NCBI GenBank assembly: GCA_019454045.1
Contig: SKCR01006522.1
Coordinates: 186,001-250,000 of the forward strand
DNA length: 64,000 nt
From: Zanthoxylum bungeanum
Taxonomy: Eukaryota; Streptophyta; Magnoliopsida; Sapindales; Rutaceae
Reading direction: 5' to 3'
The translations under genes and the position numbers were made by a program. Shown piece by piece: positions 21,653 to 33,420 of this stretch (position 1 is its first letter; each line of letters opens with the position of its first letter). Below the pieces are notes generated by a model that did no database searches, was not told the DNA's origin, and worked only from the letters and a program-made list of their open reading frames with translations.

Positions 21653-22244
21653 TGGAAGCTGGTTTTCTCCCGAGGTCCATAATCGAGAATTTGCAGGTTG
21701 GGGCACTAGTGATCCTGGAAGACAAAGGTAGAGTGAGCGGGAGTATACTACCCACCAGTGTGGTGGGTGTCGGGGGCACTCTGACGCTCAAGTCAGTAGT
21801 ATGAAATGAGTAGTAAATAAGTAAAATGTGAAAGTAAGTTTTGTTATTACCTTATCTTTCTTTGGGTGGCCGTGAGGGCGGTGGCCAGTGTTTCGTGAGT
21901 ATGAAGTTTTTGAAAGCTCAAGTTTTAGAGCTCAGACTTGAATGACCCATATGCTCTGAATTATGTTGCTATTTATAGGATTAATGATATCACCTGCATT
22001 TTAGCTATAATTAACAAAGAGTGGTCGGTAACATGCTCAATGTCTCTGCTTTCGGTGAGGGGAAAAAAATTTGCATGTGAAGTTGATATTGTTGGAAAAG
22101 TAGTTTGTCATTAAGCTGATGGTTTTGTCTTAGTTTAATAATGTAAAATTTTATGGGCCGGGTCAATGTCTTTGGGCTTTTGCTTGGTACTGGGTTTGAG
22201 ATGAATAGACGATTTTACCCTTGGGTCCAAATTTGGCCCATACA
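21653..22244 (-). repeat. 5' LTR of Tat element
   Basis: On the minus strand it begins TGTATGGGCC at 22244 and ends AGCTTCCA at 21653, giving about 592 bp. Its start cuts the KMY motif of a chromovirus integrase, so the Tat element inserted in that older gypsy copy. The 3' partner LTR is outside the window, so the boundary rests on the TG/CA ends, the PBS position and the sudden end of gypsy homology. Confidence 0.68.
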
Positions 22245-25200
22245 CTATACATCTTAGTACTTCTTGGATGCATAGAATAAGAAGAACAATGAGTTTCTTC
22301 CATGATCTCTTTTTCAATTTCTCAACTTCAAATACGCATAATCTATCTTCATGCATCAACATATCATCTTCTCTATGCGATAAATCTGAACGTTATTCCT
22401 TTTTCACTTCGTCAATCATTCTAATCAAATGGGCATCATAAGCCTAGGCTAATTTGGCCTCTCCACTAATATAGGCCTACCTTTAAGAGTTGTAATTAGA
22501 GATCTTGGATTCTCAACTGATAAGTCAACTCTCAAGGATTTGAGATCCACTAGCAATGGTAACTAAATGACTTCCATGTGAGCTAAAGCACCATTAGACT
22601 TCCTATTAAGAGCGTCTGGTACTACATTAGCTTTTCCTTGGTAATAATAGATAGTATAATCATAATCTTTCAACAACTCAATCCATCACATTTGTCTCAT
22701 ATACGACTCATTTTGCATGAGTAGATACTTAAGCCTCATATGATGAGTGCAGATTTAACATTTTCTCCACATAAGTAGTGTCCCAACGAACACTACTATA
22801 GTTAACTCCAAGTCATGAGTAGGATAATTTAATTCATAAGGCCTAAGCTACCGAGAAGTATAAGATATCACATTCTTATGCTGCATCGATACACAACTGA
22901 CCCCTTTTTCTCGAGGCATCATTGTACACCACATAAACACCACTACCTAATGGAATGGTAAGAACTTGAGTAGTTGTCAAACACTCCTTAAGCTTATCAA
23001 AGCTTTAGTGACACTCCCCAGTCCACTCAAATTTTATAGTTTTCTTGAATTGTGAGAATCCCTGGACAAAATATTGGTAAAAACTTACTAATCCCAAGAA
23101 ACTTCATACCTCAATTGTACTGATAAGAGATTCCTAATTAACCACTGCTTCTATCAACTTAAGATCTACATAAACAACATTTACTGAAATGACATGGCCC
23201 AAGCATATAATTCTTTCAAGCAAAAACTCATACTTTCTAAACTTGGCATTTAACTACTTCTCCCTCAAGGTTTACAAAACCATTCGTAGATGCTATTTGT
23301 GCTCTTCTTCATTATTAGAATACATCAAGATGTCATCTATAAACACAATGACAAACTTGTCGATATATTGTCTGAATACTAAGTTCATCAAGTCTATAAA
23401 ATTAGTTGATGCATTAGTTAACTCAAATGATGTTACTAAGAACTCACAATGCTCGTAGCAAATTCTAAAAGTAGTCTTAGGTATATCTCATTCTCTCACT
23501 TTCAATTGATGGTACCCGGACATCAGATCTATCTTGGAAAATACCTTGGCTCTTCGTAACTGATCAAAAATATCATCCATAAGAGACAAATGATACTTTT
23601 GCGAGTGATAACTTGATTCAATTGTTGATAATCAATACATAATCTCAAATAGTCATATTTCTTCCTCACGAGTACCATTAGTGCACCCCATGGCAAAGAA
23701 CTAGGCTTTATGAAGCCCCTGTCTAACAATTCTTGTAATTGCACCTTCAACTCTTTCAACTCTACATGAGTCATCTTGTAAGGAGCTAGAGATATGGGGA
23801 TGCACCAGGAAATAAATCAATACTGAATTCCAACTCCATGTATGATGGTAAACTGGTTAATTCATCAGGAAATACATCAAGAAATTCTTCCACAACAAGA
23901 ACCTCATGCGATTCATGTACACCTATACTAGAATTTATCACATGATCTTTCCTTAGAATCTTATTGGCTTGTATTGCAGAGATCACATATGAGGGAATAA
24001 AACGCCTTTATCCCTTAAAAGAAAATTTCTACCTATTCAAACTCCATTACTTTCCCATGATAATTTACCATAGCATGGCGATAGGATAACCAATATATAT
24101 TACATATTCTTTATAAAGTTGTTAGCAATAATGGAATATCCTACAAGAGTAGCAAAAATTAACTCACAATCTATCTCACTTTCGACTAAAGATAAAAACT
24201 ATATAAATGATTTCGAAATAAAAGAAATTATAGCACTGGAATTAACAAGTAATTAGTCCTTTCGACCAAAGATAAACAATATATCAGTGATAACCTCTGG
24301 TGTTGTTGAAGCCTCATGTTGCGTCATAGTGAATACCTTAGCCAGGGCACTAGGTCTGCTAGTCTGACCACCTGAACCAGCTCTACTTTATACACATACG
24401 CCTATATGAGTCCCAGAAGTCTGAACTTTAAACCCACTCTGACCACGAGTGCCTTTGGAAACCTGAGTTAGAGGAATAATAATCCTCTGTACATGTCCAT
24501 TGTTATCCTTGGAATAATTGTACATAACTGGCTAATTCTATCAGATTGTTCATTGTAAGCAACCTCACCCTAGATCTTAATTCCGCTTCAAGCCATTAAG
24601 AAAATTATCGATCTTTCCATGCTCATTGTTCCTCAAATGAAAAAAAAATTGTACTAGTTCTTGGAATAAGGTATCATACTAATCTATCGTACGGATACCT
24701 TGAATCAAGTAGTAGAATTCTTTTTCATCTCATCCATAAAGGCATAATTCATAAAATTAGCTAGGAATTCATCTTTGAACTTCTCTCAAGTCAGCGGATT
24801 AGCTTCCATGAATTTACCTCGTACATTTCCATTATTTTGTCTACCTACTCAGTCAATAGTCGATACACATGATTGCACCTTTTTTAATCGGTCAACCTCA
24901 TCAACCCAAAAACTTTCTCCATCTGCCTAAGAAATTCCCAGCTACTATTGGATCATTCTTCCTATCGAACTAAACAACTCTATTTTTTTTTCTCTATTAG
25001 CAATGCTCTCCTCTTTTACTGTAAGAGCCATTTGAGCTAAACCATGACCTCATGCAGGGGGATAGAAATATAGGTAGACATAGGTACCATTAGGAATATT
25101 TGGAAGAGCGTCTGCTGGTGGTGGAGCATGATAGGCTAGAATAGGATAATTATGGGAGTTCACGGGTCGAATTTTTTTAATTTTATGAGACTCGATCGGG

Positions 25201-25838
25201 TCGGGTCACGCGGGTCGGGAAATGCAGAGGTGAAACCCGATCGGGTTGGGTCGGGTCGGCCAAAAAAGTAAATTTTGTTAATGAATTAATTATTTTGAAA
25301 TCTAAATATTAATTATTTTATGTCCAAAAAATTATCATATATATAAAGTTTCAAAAGTAATATACAAATGAAATACTAGTAAAAACTTTAAAAAATAATA
25401 ATATTTTTAGAAAAATAATAAAAATATTATAGAGTCGGGCCGATTTCAGGTCGGATCGGGTTGACCTGAAACATCATTAATTTTTTTTTAACTTGCGCGG
25501 GTCAGGTCACTGGTTGACCCGACCCATGAACTCCCCTAAGGATAATAACTCGGAGGAGGCTGAGGGTAAGCCTAATACGCTGGGGGATATGGAGGATGAT
25601 GCTGCGGAGGCTCTGGAATATCCCTCTGATGTATTGTATAAGGTTGGCAATAAGCCGGGACGGGCAAGGATTTTCCAATCCCAAACCCATCATGTTTACG
25701 AAATCGAGATGAAATTCATCCAGGTCATATCTCGTTTTATATTTTTTAGACAAAAGTCATCCTGATTCCATCCATTATCCCATAAAATTCCATCTCATTC
25801 TGTTAAATCCCACTATACCTCGATAAATTCGATCCCAA
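22245..25838 (-). pseudogene. Chromovirus-type gypsy gag-pol, decayed (left inverted copy)
   Basis: Minus-strand pieces in order from the right: proline/tyrosine-rich gag N-terminus (about 25640 to 24990, split by a MITE), gag capsid and degenerate protease (to about 24000), FLDVFPDELTSLPSYMELEF and LKVQLQELLDRGFIKPSSLP of RT (23530-23940), [11 protein letters not shown], the YxDD region (23330), RNase H to DYDYTIYYYQGKANVVPDAL (22640), and the integrase zinc-finger lead-in EDRLCVFEVEKL (22290). Multiple stops are present throughout. It is highly similar, in opposite orientation, to 33421-36361. The Tat LTR truncates it at 22244 and family-A LTR sequence abuts it at 25839. Confidence 0.8.
25151..25538. 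mobile_element. Non-autonomous hAT-type MITE in left inverted arm
   Basis: A 388-bp unit with inverted termini TATGGGAGTTCACGGG and, reversed, TAGGGGAGTTCATGGG. It is flanked by the 8-bp duplication AGGATAAT at 25143-25150 and 25539-25546. The interior is rich in GGGTCGGGT-type subterminal repeats around an A/T-rich core. It interrupts the gag reading frame of the decayed gypsy. The same insertion, inverted, is at 33724-34149. Confidence 0.85.
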
Positions 25839-25839
25839 T

Positions 25840-26197
25840 AGTTCATGAAAACTTCAGAATTCGAAATTATTTTGTTCTTCAAATTGTTGATCTTTGAGTC
25901 TTCTTTAACCTGCAACTTAAATCACCTCAATCCAATATCAGAGTAAAAAGTTAGGCCCAAAATACGACAGTTACGCAAAATTGGAATTCTGAAACTGTTC
26001 TTCGTGACGCGTATAGTAAATTTCTGTTTTCGCCATTTTTTTATCTGGATTTCATCGTTTTAGTCCCGATTTGATTTCATTAAGTCCCTATACTTTATTT
26101 ATCTACAAAACACATCAAAACGTTCATCAAACCCGAGAAACTAAACAAAATATTAGGTAAAAGGGGCGGTAAATATTGATATATTTTCCGCTCATCA
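25840..26197 (-). repeat. Truncated 3' LTR of second family-A copy
   Basis: On the minus strand it begins TGATGAGCGG at 26197 and follows the U3 start of the family-A LTR for about 358 bp, then ends abruptly at the gypsy arm. A polypurine-like GGTTAGGGGGTG lies just outside it on the minus strand. Confidence 0.8.
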
Positions 26198-27533
26198 CAC
26201 CCCCTAACCTAACATTTTGCTAGTCCTCGAGCAAAACAGAAAAATAAAATGCAAAAAAAATAATTAAAATTAAACTAATCCACTTTCGTATGGATCACGG
26301 TTGCATTTAGCGTATGCAACAAGCCTTTAAACCCCTAGGTGTCCCTAGTGGACGAGTTGTAGTCTCGTGAGGGTTTACAGCGACGATACCTGCAAACGTC
26401 TTATAAAAGTAAAAAGATAGTAAAACTAATACACACAAAAGCAAAAAGACAAGAGAAAATAGAATAAAAAAGAAAGTTAGTGCCTAAACAGGTGAAACTT
26501 CTTATCCAAGTCAATAATTATTTTGTTTCTTTCTAAATTACCGAATAAGTAAATTCTCCTATTATTTTTACCATTCTCCATATACACAACCAACAAAATA
26601 TTAATCAACTCATTTTGCCCACAATAGTCACAAGTGTAGTTGAAAAGAGAGTAATATTTTTGTCCTGAAGTGTTATCAGAATTCACACCTTTTTTAGCAA
26701 TGGAATATTTTTTTTCTGATTTTTCTGATTTTATTTTTATTTTTATTATTTATATAAAATATCTTCCATCTATGTAGCGAGCTTTGGGCCAGTGACTCCC
26801 AAACCAGTTGGCTTTAGGGCACTAGGTGTTAATACACCCTTACAGACTTAATAATTCGGATCTCAGATGTTTTTTTTTTACTCCATTGCCATTTATAGAT
26901 GCTTCCTCCAATTAAACTAGAGCACTTAATATTACAAACTTTTCAATTACAGCTCATGTCCGTATGTTACCATGCATGTTGATAATACCTGCCAACTGAG
27001 CATATGAGGATTCATTTTAGTCAGTTTTATGGAGATTTCACAAATTAAATAATTCAAAAGGAAATAAACAAAAATTAACTTGTTCCGAAATAGGTTGAGA
27101 TACGTATCAAGAGTGAGAATTCCTTACACAGCTGTCTCACACCAATTTCACCTGATTAATCAAATTAAAAACAGAAAAACACAAAATATTTTTTTGATTT
27201 TTTGTAAAAGTTTTCAATTTTTTTTTTTAAATTTTTCGAAAAATTTTAGACTAAAAATAACACAATAAAAACAAGATACTAAATAATTATTCCCCTCCCT
27301 CGAACCTAAATGAGACATTGTCCCCAATGTCTGAAATAGTAGATGATGAGTTTAGAAGATAGTACTTGGTTAGCTGAAATGCTACATCTAGAAAGGAAAT
27401 TAAAGGTTAAGATCCAGATTTATCTGACGCTTCTTACCACGATCATCCTCAGAACATTTTATCTTAGAAAGGATATGGTCAAATTGTGGGTCAAAGGCTA
27501 AGATTTGGTCAATTAAATCTGGTGATGTTCTGC
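26198..27533 (-). mobile_element. 3' internal remnant of second family-A copy
   Basis: It matches 7850-9306 in reverse: the CTCGTCCACTAGGGACACC block, a single copy of the CACCTAGTGCCCTAAAGCCA segment (duplicated in the first copy), the TTTGGGGGAG-like block and the end of the LOG ORF. Everything from the PBS through the LOG N-terminus is missing; the LTR joins directly at about 27532 with a 2-3-bp overlap (TGC). Confidence 0.82.
27400..27533 (-). pseudogene. 3' end of a second LOG-like gene copy
   Basis: The minus strand reads without a stop: RTSPDLIDQILAFDPQFDHI, then LSKIKCSEDDRGKKRQ and INLDLNL before TAA at 27402-27400. It aligns with the last 44 residues of the LOG-like ORF at 7345-7998, including the tail ending NLDLNL. 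The 5' part is lost at the junction with LTR sequence. Differences from the first copy are mostly substitutions that keep the frame open. It shows that this retroelement family, not just one copy, carries the gene. Confidence 0.88.
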
Positions 27534-27821
27534 AAGTGCACGTATCGATCAAGTAGTATAAAAATATCGATCCCACGAGAACTTAATTCCTATTATTGTT
27601 ATTAATTGTTGATACTATTTATTTACATGTATCTAATTAAGGGAGAAGAGAATGATTTCTTTTGGTTGGTTGAATGTGGATTTGCTTAAATAAAATAAAC
27701 AAAAGAAAATACTAAGAAAATTAAATAAAAGACATAAAGATCTAGGGTTGTGATTCCACACAATATTATCCTAAAGATGAATTGATTCTCTTATATATGT
27801 GTAATAAGTCAGTTTGCTAAC

Positions 27822-30109
27822 TGATCGGCGTAAACACACACGTATAACGCAAGCGCACGTATCGTTCAAGTAGTATAAAAATATCGATCCCACGAGGAAT
27901 TAATTCCTACTGTTGTTATTAATTATTGATACTTATTTATTTACAGGTATCTAATTATAGGGAGAATGGAATTGATTGCTTTTGGTTGGTTGAATGTGGA
28001 TTTGCTAATTAAAATAAAAACATACTCAAAAGAAAATACTAAGGAAAATAAAAGAAAAGACTCAAAGATCTAGGGTCGTGACTCCACACAATATTATTAT
28101 AAAGATGAATTGATTCTCTTACATATGTGTAATGAATCAGTTTGCTAACCTGGAACAAGAAAATATGCAAAAGCATATGTCGATGGTCAGATGCAAATAC
28201 CCAGTATAACCCAATTGAACCATATGTCTATGTCAACCAAATTACCTGGATTCATTAAGATCAAGTTCCAATTGTGGCTACCCCCGCCCGACAGGTATAT
28301 GTCTATCCTGTAAGGAAATCTATTAAAGGGTTATCTATCATCAAGGAAGATCTTGGGCTATTGAGTCTAAGGCTGAAACCTAAAATCCCTATGTCTAGTT
28401 CATTTTAAGTTTACCACATCAATCTTATTGGTGATCAGACAACAAGAAGCATTAAGCTTAAGACTCAATAAACAAACTAAAGAATTACCCAATAAATAAT
28501 TAAATCAATTATTAAGCCTAGTAATATTGTGTTTCATCACTTCCCTAGAATAAAAATAAAATGCTGGGGATAGGGGATCCACTTTTAGAAATCTCCAATT
28601 ATTATAATATGGAAATTGCCAGTATTATCCAATTAAGTTGAACCAGCCATAAAGGCAATGTTATTATTTCTTCATAAACCAGCCATATAAGCGGTAATTA
28701 TCTGTCACCTAAAGACCAGCCATATAGGCGGTGTCACATTATGTTACATAATTAAAACCAGCCATTAAAGCGAAATCAACTTTTAATTCATATTATTAAA
28801 TCACAATTTCCATATTATAATTGAAGTGAGATTAATCTACCTTTACTATTTCTAATTTAGAAATCTCTATTATTATAATATATAAATCTATGTGATATTT
28901 ACCAACCAGCCATTTAGGCGATATCCTGATTAAGTCAAATTAATAATTAATTACCAACCGACCAACCAGGTGGTATCCTCATTAAGTCAGGTTAAAACCA
29001 ATTTATAAATAATTACCAACTGACCAATATAGCGGTATCCTTATTAAGTCAGGTTTTAAATAATTTATATATTATAATTAAGGGAGATTAATCTAAATTA
29101 TAAAAGTAAAAAGCTTCACCTTTACCCCAGCAGAAAATTAACTACTGAACATAAAAGAACAAAAATAAAATAAAATAAAATTTTATTACAAAAAGTAAAA
29201 GTGCATAATTAAAAAATACTAAAAGTAAAAATGCTTAATTTAAATTACAAAAACTTAAACACACAAGATGCAATCCTTAAATTCCTTACAAAACTCAAGG
29301 AAGACATCATTTGAATTCTCACATCGAGCTGAATTTATAGGCGTCAGTAGGGGTCGGACGTCGCGACGCGCGTGATTGTCGACGTGGTAGCTTCTGGTTC
29401 GTCGCGTGGGATTCTGGATAAGGTGATAAGGTGACACGTGGCAAGGCGGCTGGGAGCTCAATGATTGCGACACGTGGCGGCTCGTGATTGGCTGATTTCA
29501 GATTCTTATCTGCCACGTGTCAATTCGGATAAATAAGTCAATAATTGAGCTAACGTGGCGATGACGTGGAGACACGTGGCAAAAGGGATTGTCGGCACCA
29601 TAAGATTATGACACGTGGCACGCTCTGATTGGTTGATAATGACGTGGCGATGACATGGCACTTTGACTCGATCAACCGGTGATGTGGACGATGACGTGGC
29701 AGACACATGGTGATATGTGGCGATGGCGACTATCGACACCGCAGGATGATGACACGCGGCACAGCGCATGTTAACAGATCGGCTGTGATGGTGACACGTG
29801 GCACGACACACGTTAGCTAATTCAAACTTCTCAGATTCTGACTTGTGGACTCGGCGCACATTAGCAAGTCTTGGTGTATGTCAGGCGTCGCGAAGCCAAG
29901 GGCTTGCGCGTCGCGGCGCGCCAAAATTACCAAAATGCCATTTTTTCTAATTTTCACTGTTTTAGTCCCAAATCACCTCCAGAATGTCCTGAAACTTTAT
30001 TTATCTACAAAATAACACAAAACACATCAAAATATTCACAAAACTCAAGAAACTATACAAAATATTAGGTTAAATGAGTGGGAAATATTGATATAATTAC
30101 CACTCATCA
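27822..30109 (-). mobile_element. Solo LTR of family-A type, nested inside a family-A LTR
   Basis: The 2288-bp minus-strand LTR begins TGATGAGTGG (30109) and ends GCCGATCA (27822). It is flanked by the 5-bp duplication CTAAC at 27817-27821 and 30110-30114. Removing it restores the surrounding LTR sequence (CAGTTTGCTAAC joined to CTGG), and the same stretch occurs inside it at 28128-28153. It is longer than other LTRs of the family because of a GC-rich G-box-bearing U3. Confidence 0.9.
29330..29810 (-). promoter_or_regulatory. LTR promoter with a G-box/ABRE cluster
   Basis: On the minus strand a TATA box (CCTATAAATTC, about 29332-29342) is preceded by about 450 bp containing six perfect ACACGTGGC / GCCACGTGT sites (near 29434, 29470, 29511, 29573, 29610 and 29793) plus several GACGTGGC and near-matches (29555-29570, 29642, 29694, 29752). 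ACACGTGGC is the core of the abscisic-acid response element bound by bZIP factors. The region is GC-rich in an otherwise AT-rich LTR. Stress- or ABA-responsive transcription is inferred, not shown. Confidence 0.7.
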
Positions 30110-30936
30110 CTAACCTGGAACACGAAGTTATGCAAAAGCCTATGTCGATGGTCAGACGCAAATACCCAAATAACCCATTTAATCATATGTCTATGTTAAC
30201 CAAGTTACCTGAATTCATTAATTTCAAGTTCCAAAAGTGGCTACCCCCGACCGACAGGTATATGTCTATCCTGTAAGGAAATCTATTAAAGGGTTATTTA
30301 TCCTCAAGGAATATCGTGGGCTATTGAATCTAAAGCTGAAACGTAAAATCCCTTCGTCAAGTTCATTTTAAGTTTACCAAATCAATCTTATTAATGGCAA
30401 ATTAACAAGAAACATTAAGCTTAAGACTCAATAAACAAACTAAAGAATTACCCATAAAAAGAAAATCAATTATTAAGTGTGTGGATATTGTGTTTCATCA
30501 CTTCCTAGAATAAAAATAAAATGTTGGGGGTTGGGGGATCCACATTTACTATTTCTAATTTAGAAATCTCTCTAACTATAATATAGAATTTATTAGTGAT
30601 ATTACCAACCAGCCATATAGGTGGTATCCTCATTAAGTCAGATTTTACTTATGTCCGACAGACCATAAATACGGTATCATTATTTATCCATAAACCAGCC
30701 ATATAGGCGGTAATCATCTGTCACATAAAGACCGGTCATATAGGCGGTGTCACATTATATCGAATAAATAAAACCAGTCATTAAGGCAGTATAACCTTTT
30801 ATGTTAAACTATAATTTTCCATATTATAATTAACAGAGATTAATCTAAACTAAAATAATAAAAGCTTCACCATTCCCCCAGCGGAAAATTAACTACAAAA
30901 CATAAAAGTAAATAAAATAAAATAAACTACTACTAT

Positions 30937-31693
30937 TAGGGGTGGGCAAAAAAACCGACCGAACCGAACCAAACCGCAAACCGAACCAAACCAGACCGAA
31001 TTTACGATTTTTTTCCTAACGGTTCGGTTTGCGGTTCGGATTGGCCCACCCCAAACGGTTTACGGTTCGGTTCAGGACCTAATCCGAACCGCACCTGTTC
31101 AACCGAACCGTTATAATTAAAAAAATAAAAAATTTTATAAAAATTTTTGTATTTTTCTTTTAATTTTATTCTATGTTTTCTTTTTATTAGTATGTTAATA
31201 CTTTTATTCTTAAATTTTTGTTAATATATTTATTTGTTAATACTTTTATTCTTCAATTTATTTGTTTTATGGTAGCATCATTATTCTTGAAAGTAAGAAG
31301 TTGAATTTGTCTCTTAATTAGAATGATGGTAGCATCATTATTCGAGGTAATTTTTAAAAAATACAAGAATTAATTGTGCCTCATTTTTCAATCATTTATG
31401 GAGTACATATGTTTCATTGAGTCACAGCTTACACCCTAGCACTTCATATCATTTGTTGGATAGACTAATATTTTTTTTTTCACTTAAGTGGATGAAATTT
31501 TATCTTAAATATAATAATTCGTAAACCGAACCGAACCGAACCAATCCGTAAACCGCTGGTTTAAAAATTTTTCAATCCGAACCAAACCGTTATTTAATGG
31601 TTTGGTTTGAGAGGTAAAAAATCCGAACCGTAAAATATGGTTTGGTTCTGTTTTTAGCAAAAACCGAACCAAACCGAACCGCGCCCACCCCTA
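30937..31693. mobile_element. Non-autonomous hAT element, 757 bp, with 8-bp target duplication
   Basis: The termini are TAGGGGTGGGCAAAA and, reversed at the right, TAGGGGTGGGCGCGG. They are followed inward by dense ACCGAACC / GGTTCGGTTTGCGG subterminal repeats, with an A/T-rich core. ACTACTAT flanks it at 30929-30936 and 31694-31701. No transposase is encoded. The end sequence resembles the autonomous hAT at the window start, so that type of transposase may have mobilised it. Confidence 0.92.
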
Positions 31694-32388
31694 ACTACTA
31701 TTACTAAAAATAAAAAAGCATAAATTAAATACTGAAAATAAATACAAACAAGATTCAATCCTTAAATTCCATACAAAAACCTAAGGAAAGTATGAGAATT
31801 ACAAATGAAATGGCTTGGTATTTATAGGAAAATCTAAAGACTTCCACCAATTTCTCCACCAATTGCTCCACCAAACACTCCACCAAACATGGCACCAAAC
31901 AAGGAACCAAACATGGCACAAAACACTGCATGTTTGGTGGAAGTTTGACAAATTTTTATATTTTTGAAAATGACTTTAGTAATTAAACATAACACAATTT
32001 TTGATTGTTCATCAATTTCGGTATTGAAAATTTCAGAATTCGAAATTATTTTATTCTTCAAAGTTGTAGATCTTTGAGTCTTCTTTAATCTTCAACTTGA
32101 ATCACCTCAATCCAATATCGGAGTAAAAAGGTATGCCCAAAATACGACAGTTATGCAAAACTGAAATTCTGAAACTGTTCTTCGTGACGCGTATAGTAAA
32201 TTTCCGTTTTCGCCATTTTTTTTATCCGGATTTCATCGTTTTAGCTCCAATGTGATTCCATTAAGTCCCGATACTTTATTTATCTGCAAAATATATAAAA
32301 ACACATCAAAGCGTTCATCAAACCCGAGAAACTAAACAAAATATTAGGTAAAATGGGCGGTAAATATTGATATATTTTCCGCTCATCA

Positions 32389-32762
32389 GCCATGAAATAT
32401 TTTATACGCCAATTTACATATTTATGTATTTATTTATATTATGAAAGACTTATTCGATCTACTTTGTTACTTGTTTATCCATGGCACTAAACTGTGATCC
32501 ATTGCACTAAGCGTGGACTTACTCTTTTCTTCATTTTACAGGTTCGAAAGATTATTCAACCCTCTATTTTGTCCTATGTTGTTTCTTCATCATATTCTAT
32601 TATTAGAGAGAAATTGTGAAATAATAAAATACACTTATATAAATTTTTTAAATGAGGGATCTGGTTATGTCTTCCCTACATAGGTTTATTATTTTGATAC
32701 ATTGATGTGTTTGTGTATTTAATCAATGATGATTTTTTTGAGGTGGGTCATATAGATCCTAC

Positions 32763-32798
<36 letters not shown>

Positions 32799-33420
32799 AT
32801 GAAGTTATAGAAAATATTTTAGTATTATATTCAGGGAATTGGTTCATTTTATAGAGGAAACTCTGCCAGTTTCATGGCTTTGTGTCACCCCTACCTTACC
32901 TAATGTGACAAGTGTGAAATTTTAAGGGAATCAGAGTTCATGGGTTCATAGATTCTAAAGATATTTCTATTATTTGATAGGTTATTCTAAAATTATATGT
33001 TTAATAGTACTTAATATCTTTTATATGTGTTTTCAGATGCTTTCACGTTTCGGTATGAGGCACAGGTCAAGTTGATATGCATATGATAGCTGATGTTGGC
33101 CAATCTTCCAAGGAACCTCCGATAAGGAGGTTAATTCTTATATCGGTGAACAATTTGAAGGGAACCTTATACACATTGTGCTAGACACTTCGCATGTCTC
33201 ATTTCTCGGTGATAGTACATTGCTGCATCATCCTCCTAGTGATTTTACTCCTCCAGCCCCTGTAGTAATAGAAATGAAAATTTTTCTCATCTCATCTTGT
33301 CCGAAAGGGGTCTCATCCCGTTCGAGATAAGATGTGAGATATATTTTTACGTACCATTTTAAAAACGAGACGGGATAAAAAAAAATATCCTGAAACCTTA
33401 AGTCGGAAGGAACAAGACAA
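32389..33420 (+). other. Decayed gypsy 5' sequence and a microsatellite
   Basis: No gene is readable. Near 33040-33280 a gag-like start is suggested (MLSRFGMRHR-type text, then a proline-rich PPSDFTPPAPVV stretch), consistent with the upstream end of the gypsy copy that continues at 33421. A TA/TG microsatellite lies at about 32764-32800. Sequence at 33290-33640 is a separate A/T-rich insertion with GGGATGA-like repeats, shared in part with the left inverted arm. Confidence 0.45.

Larger units (their letters stand above)
11036..22244 (-). mobile_element. Tat-lineage Ty3/gypsy retrotransposon with antisense ORF (3' end cut off by family-A insertion)
   Basis: On the minus strand the order is LTR (22244-21653), PBS, gag, protease, RT, RNase H, a second RNase H, and integrase (to about 16260), then an opposite-strand ORF (plus strand, 12.15-15.97 kb) and a repeat-bearing 3' region that ends at the family-A LTR at 11035. 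The extra RNase H and the antisense 3' ORF are hallmarks of Tat/Retand-type elements. No 3' LTR is seen in the window; it should lie left of the family-A array. Coding parts carry stops and frameshifts. Confidence 0.82.
27532..32388 (-). repeat. 5' LTR of second family-A copy, carrying two nested insertions
   Basis: On the minus strand it begins TGATGAGCGG at 32388 and ends near GCACTTGC at 27532, lacking about the last 30 bp of a full LTR. It is interrupted by a solo LTR (27822-30109) and a hAT-type element (30937-31693). Its U3 has repeated TTTGGTGGAG / TTGGTGCC units (31845-31925) upstream of a TATA-like CCTATAAATACC (31811-31822), unlike the GTGGAGCAATTA units of the first copy. Confidence 0.8.
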
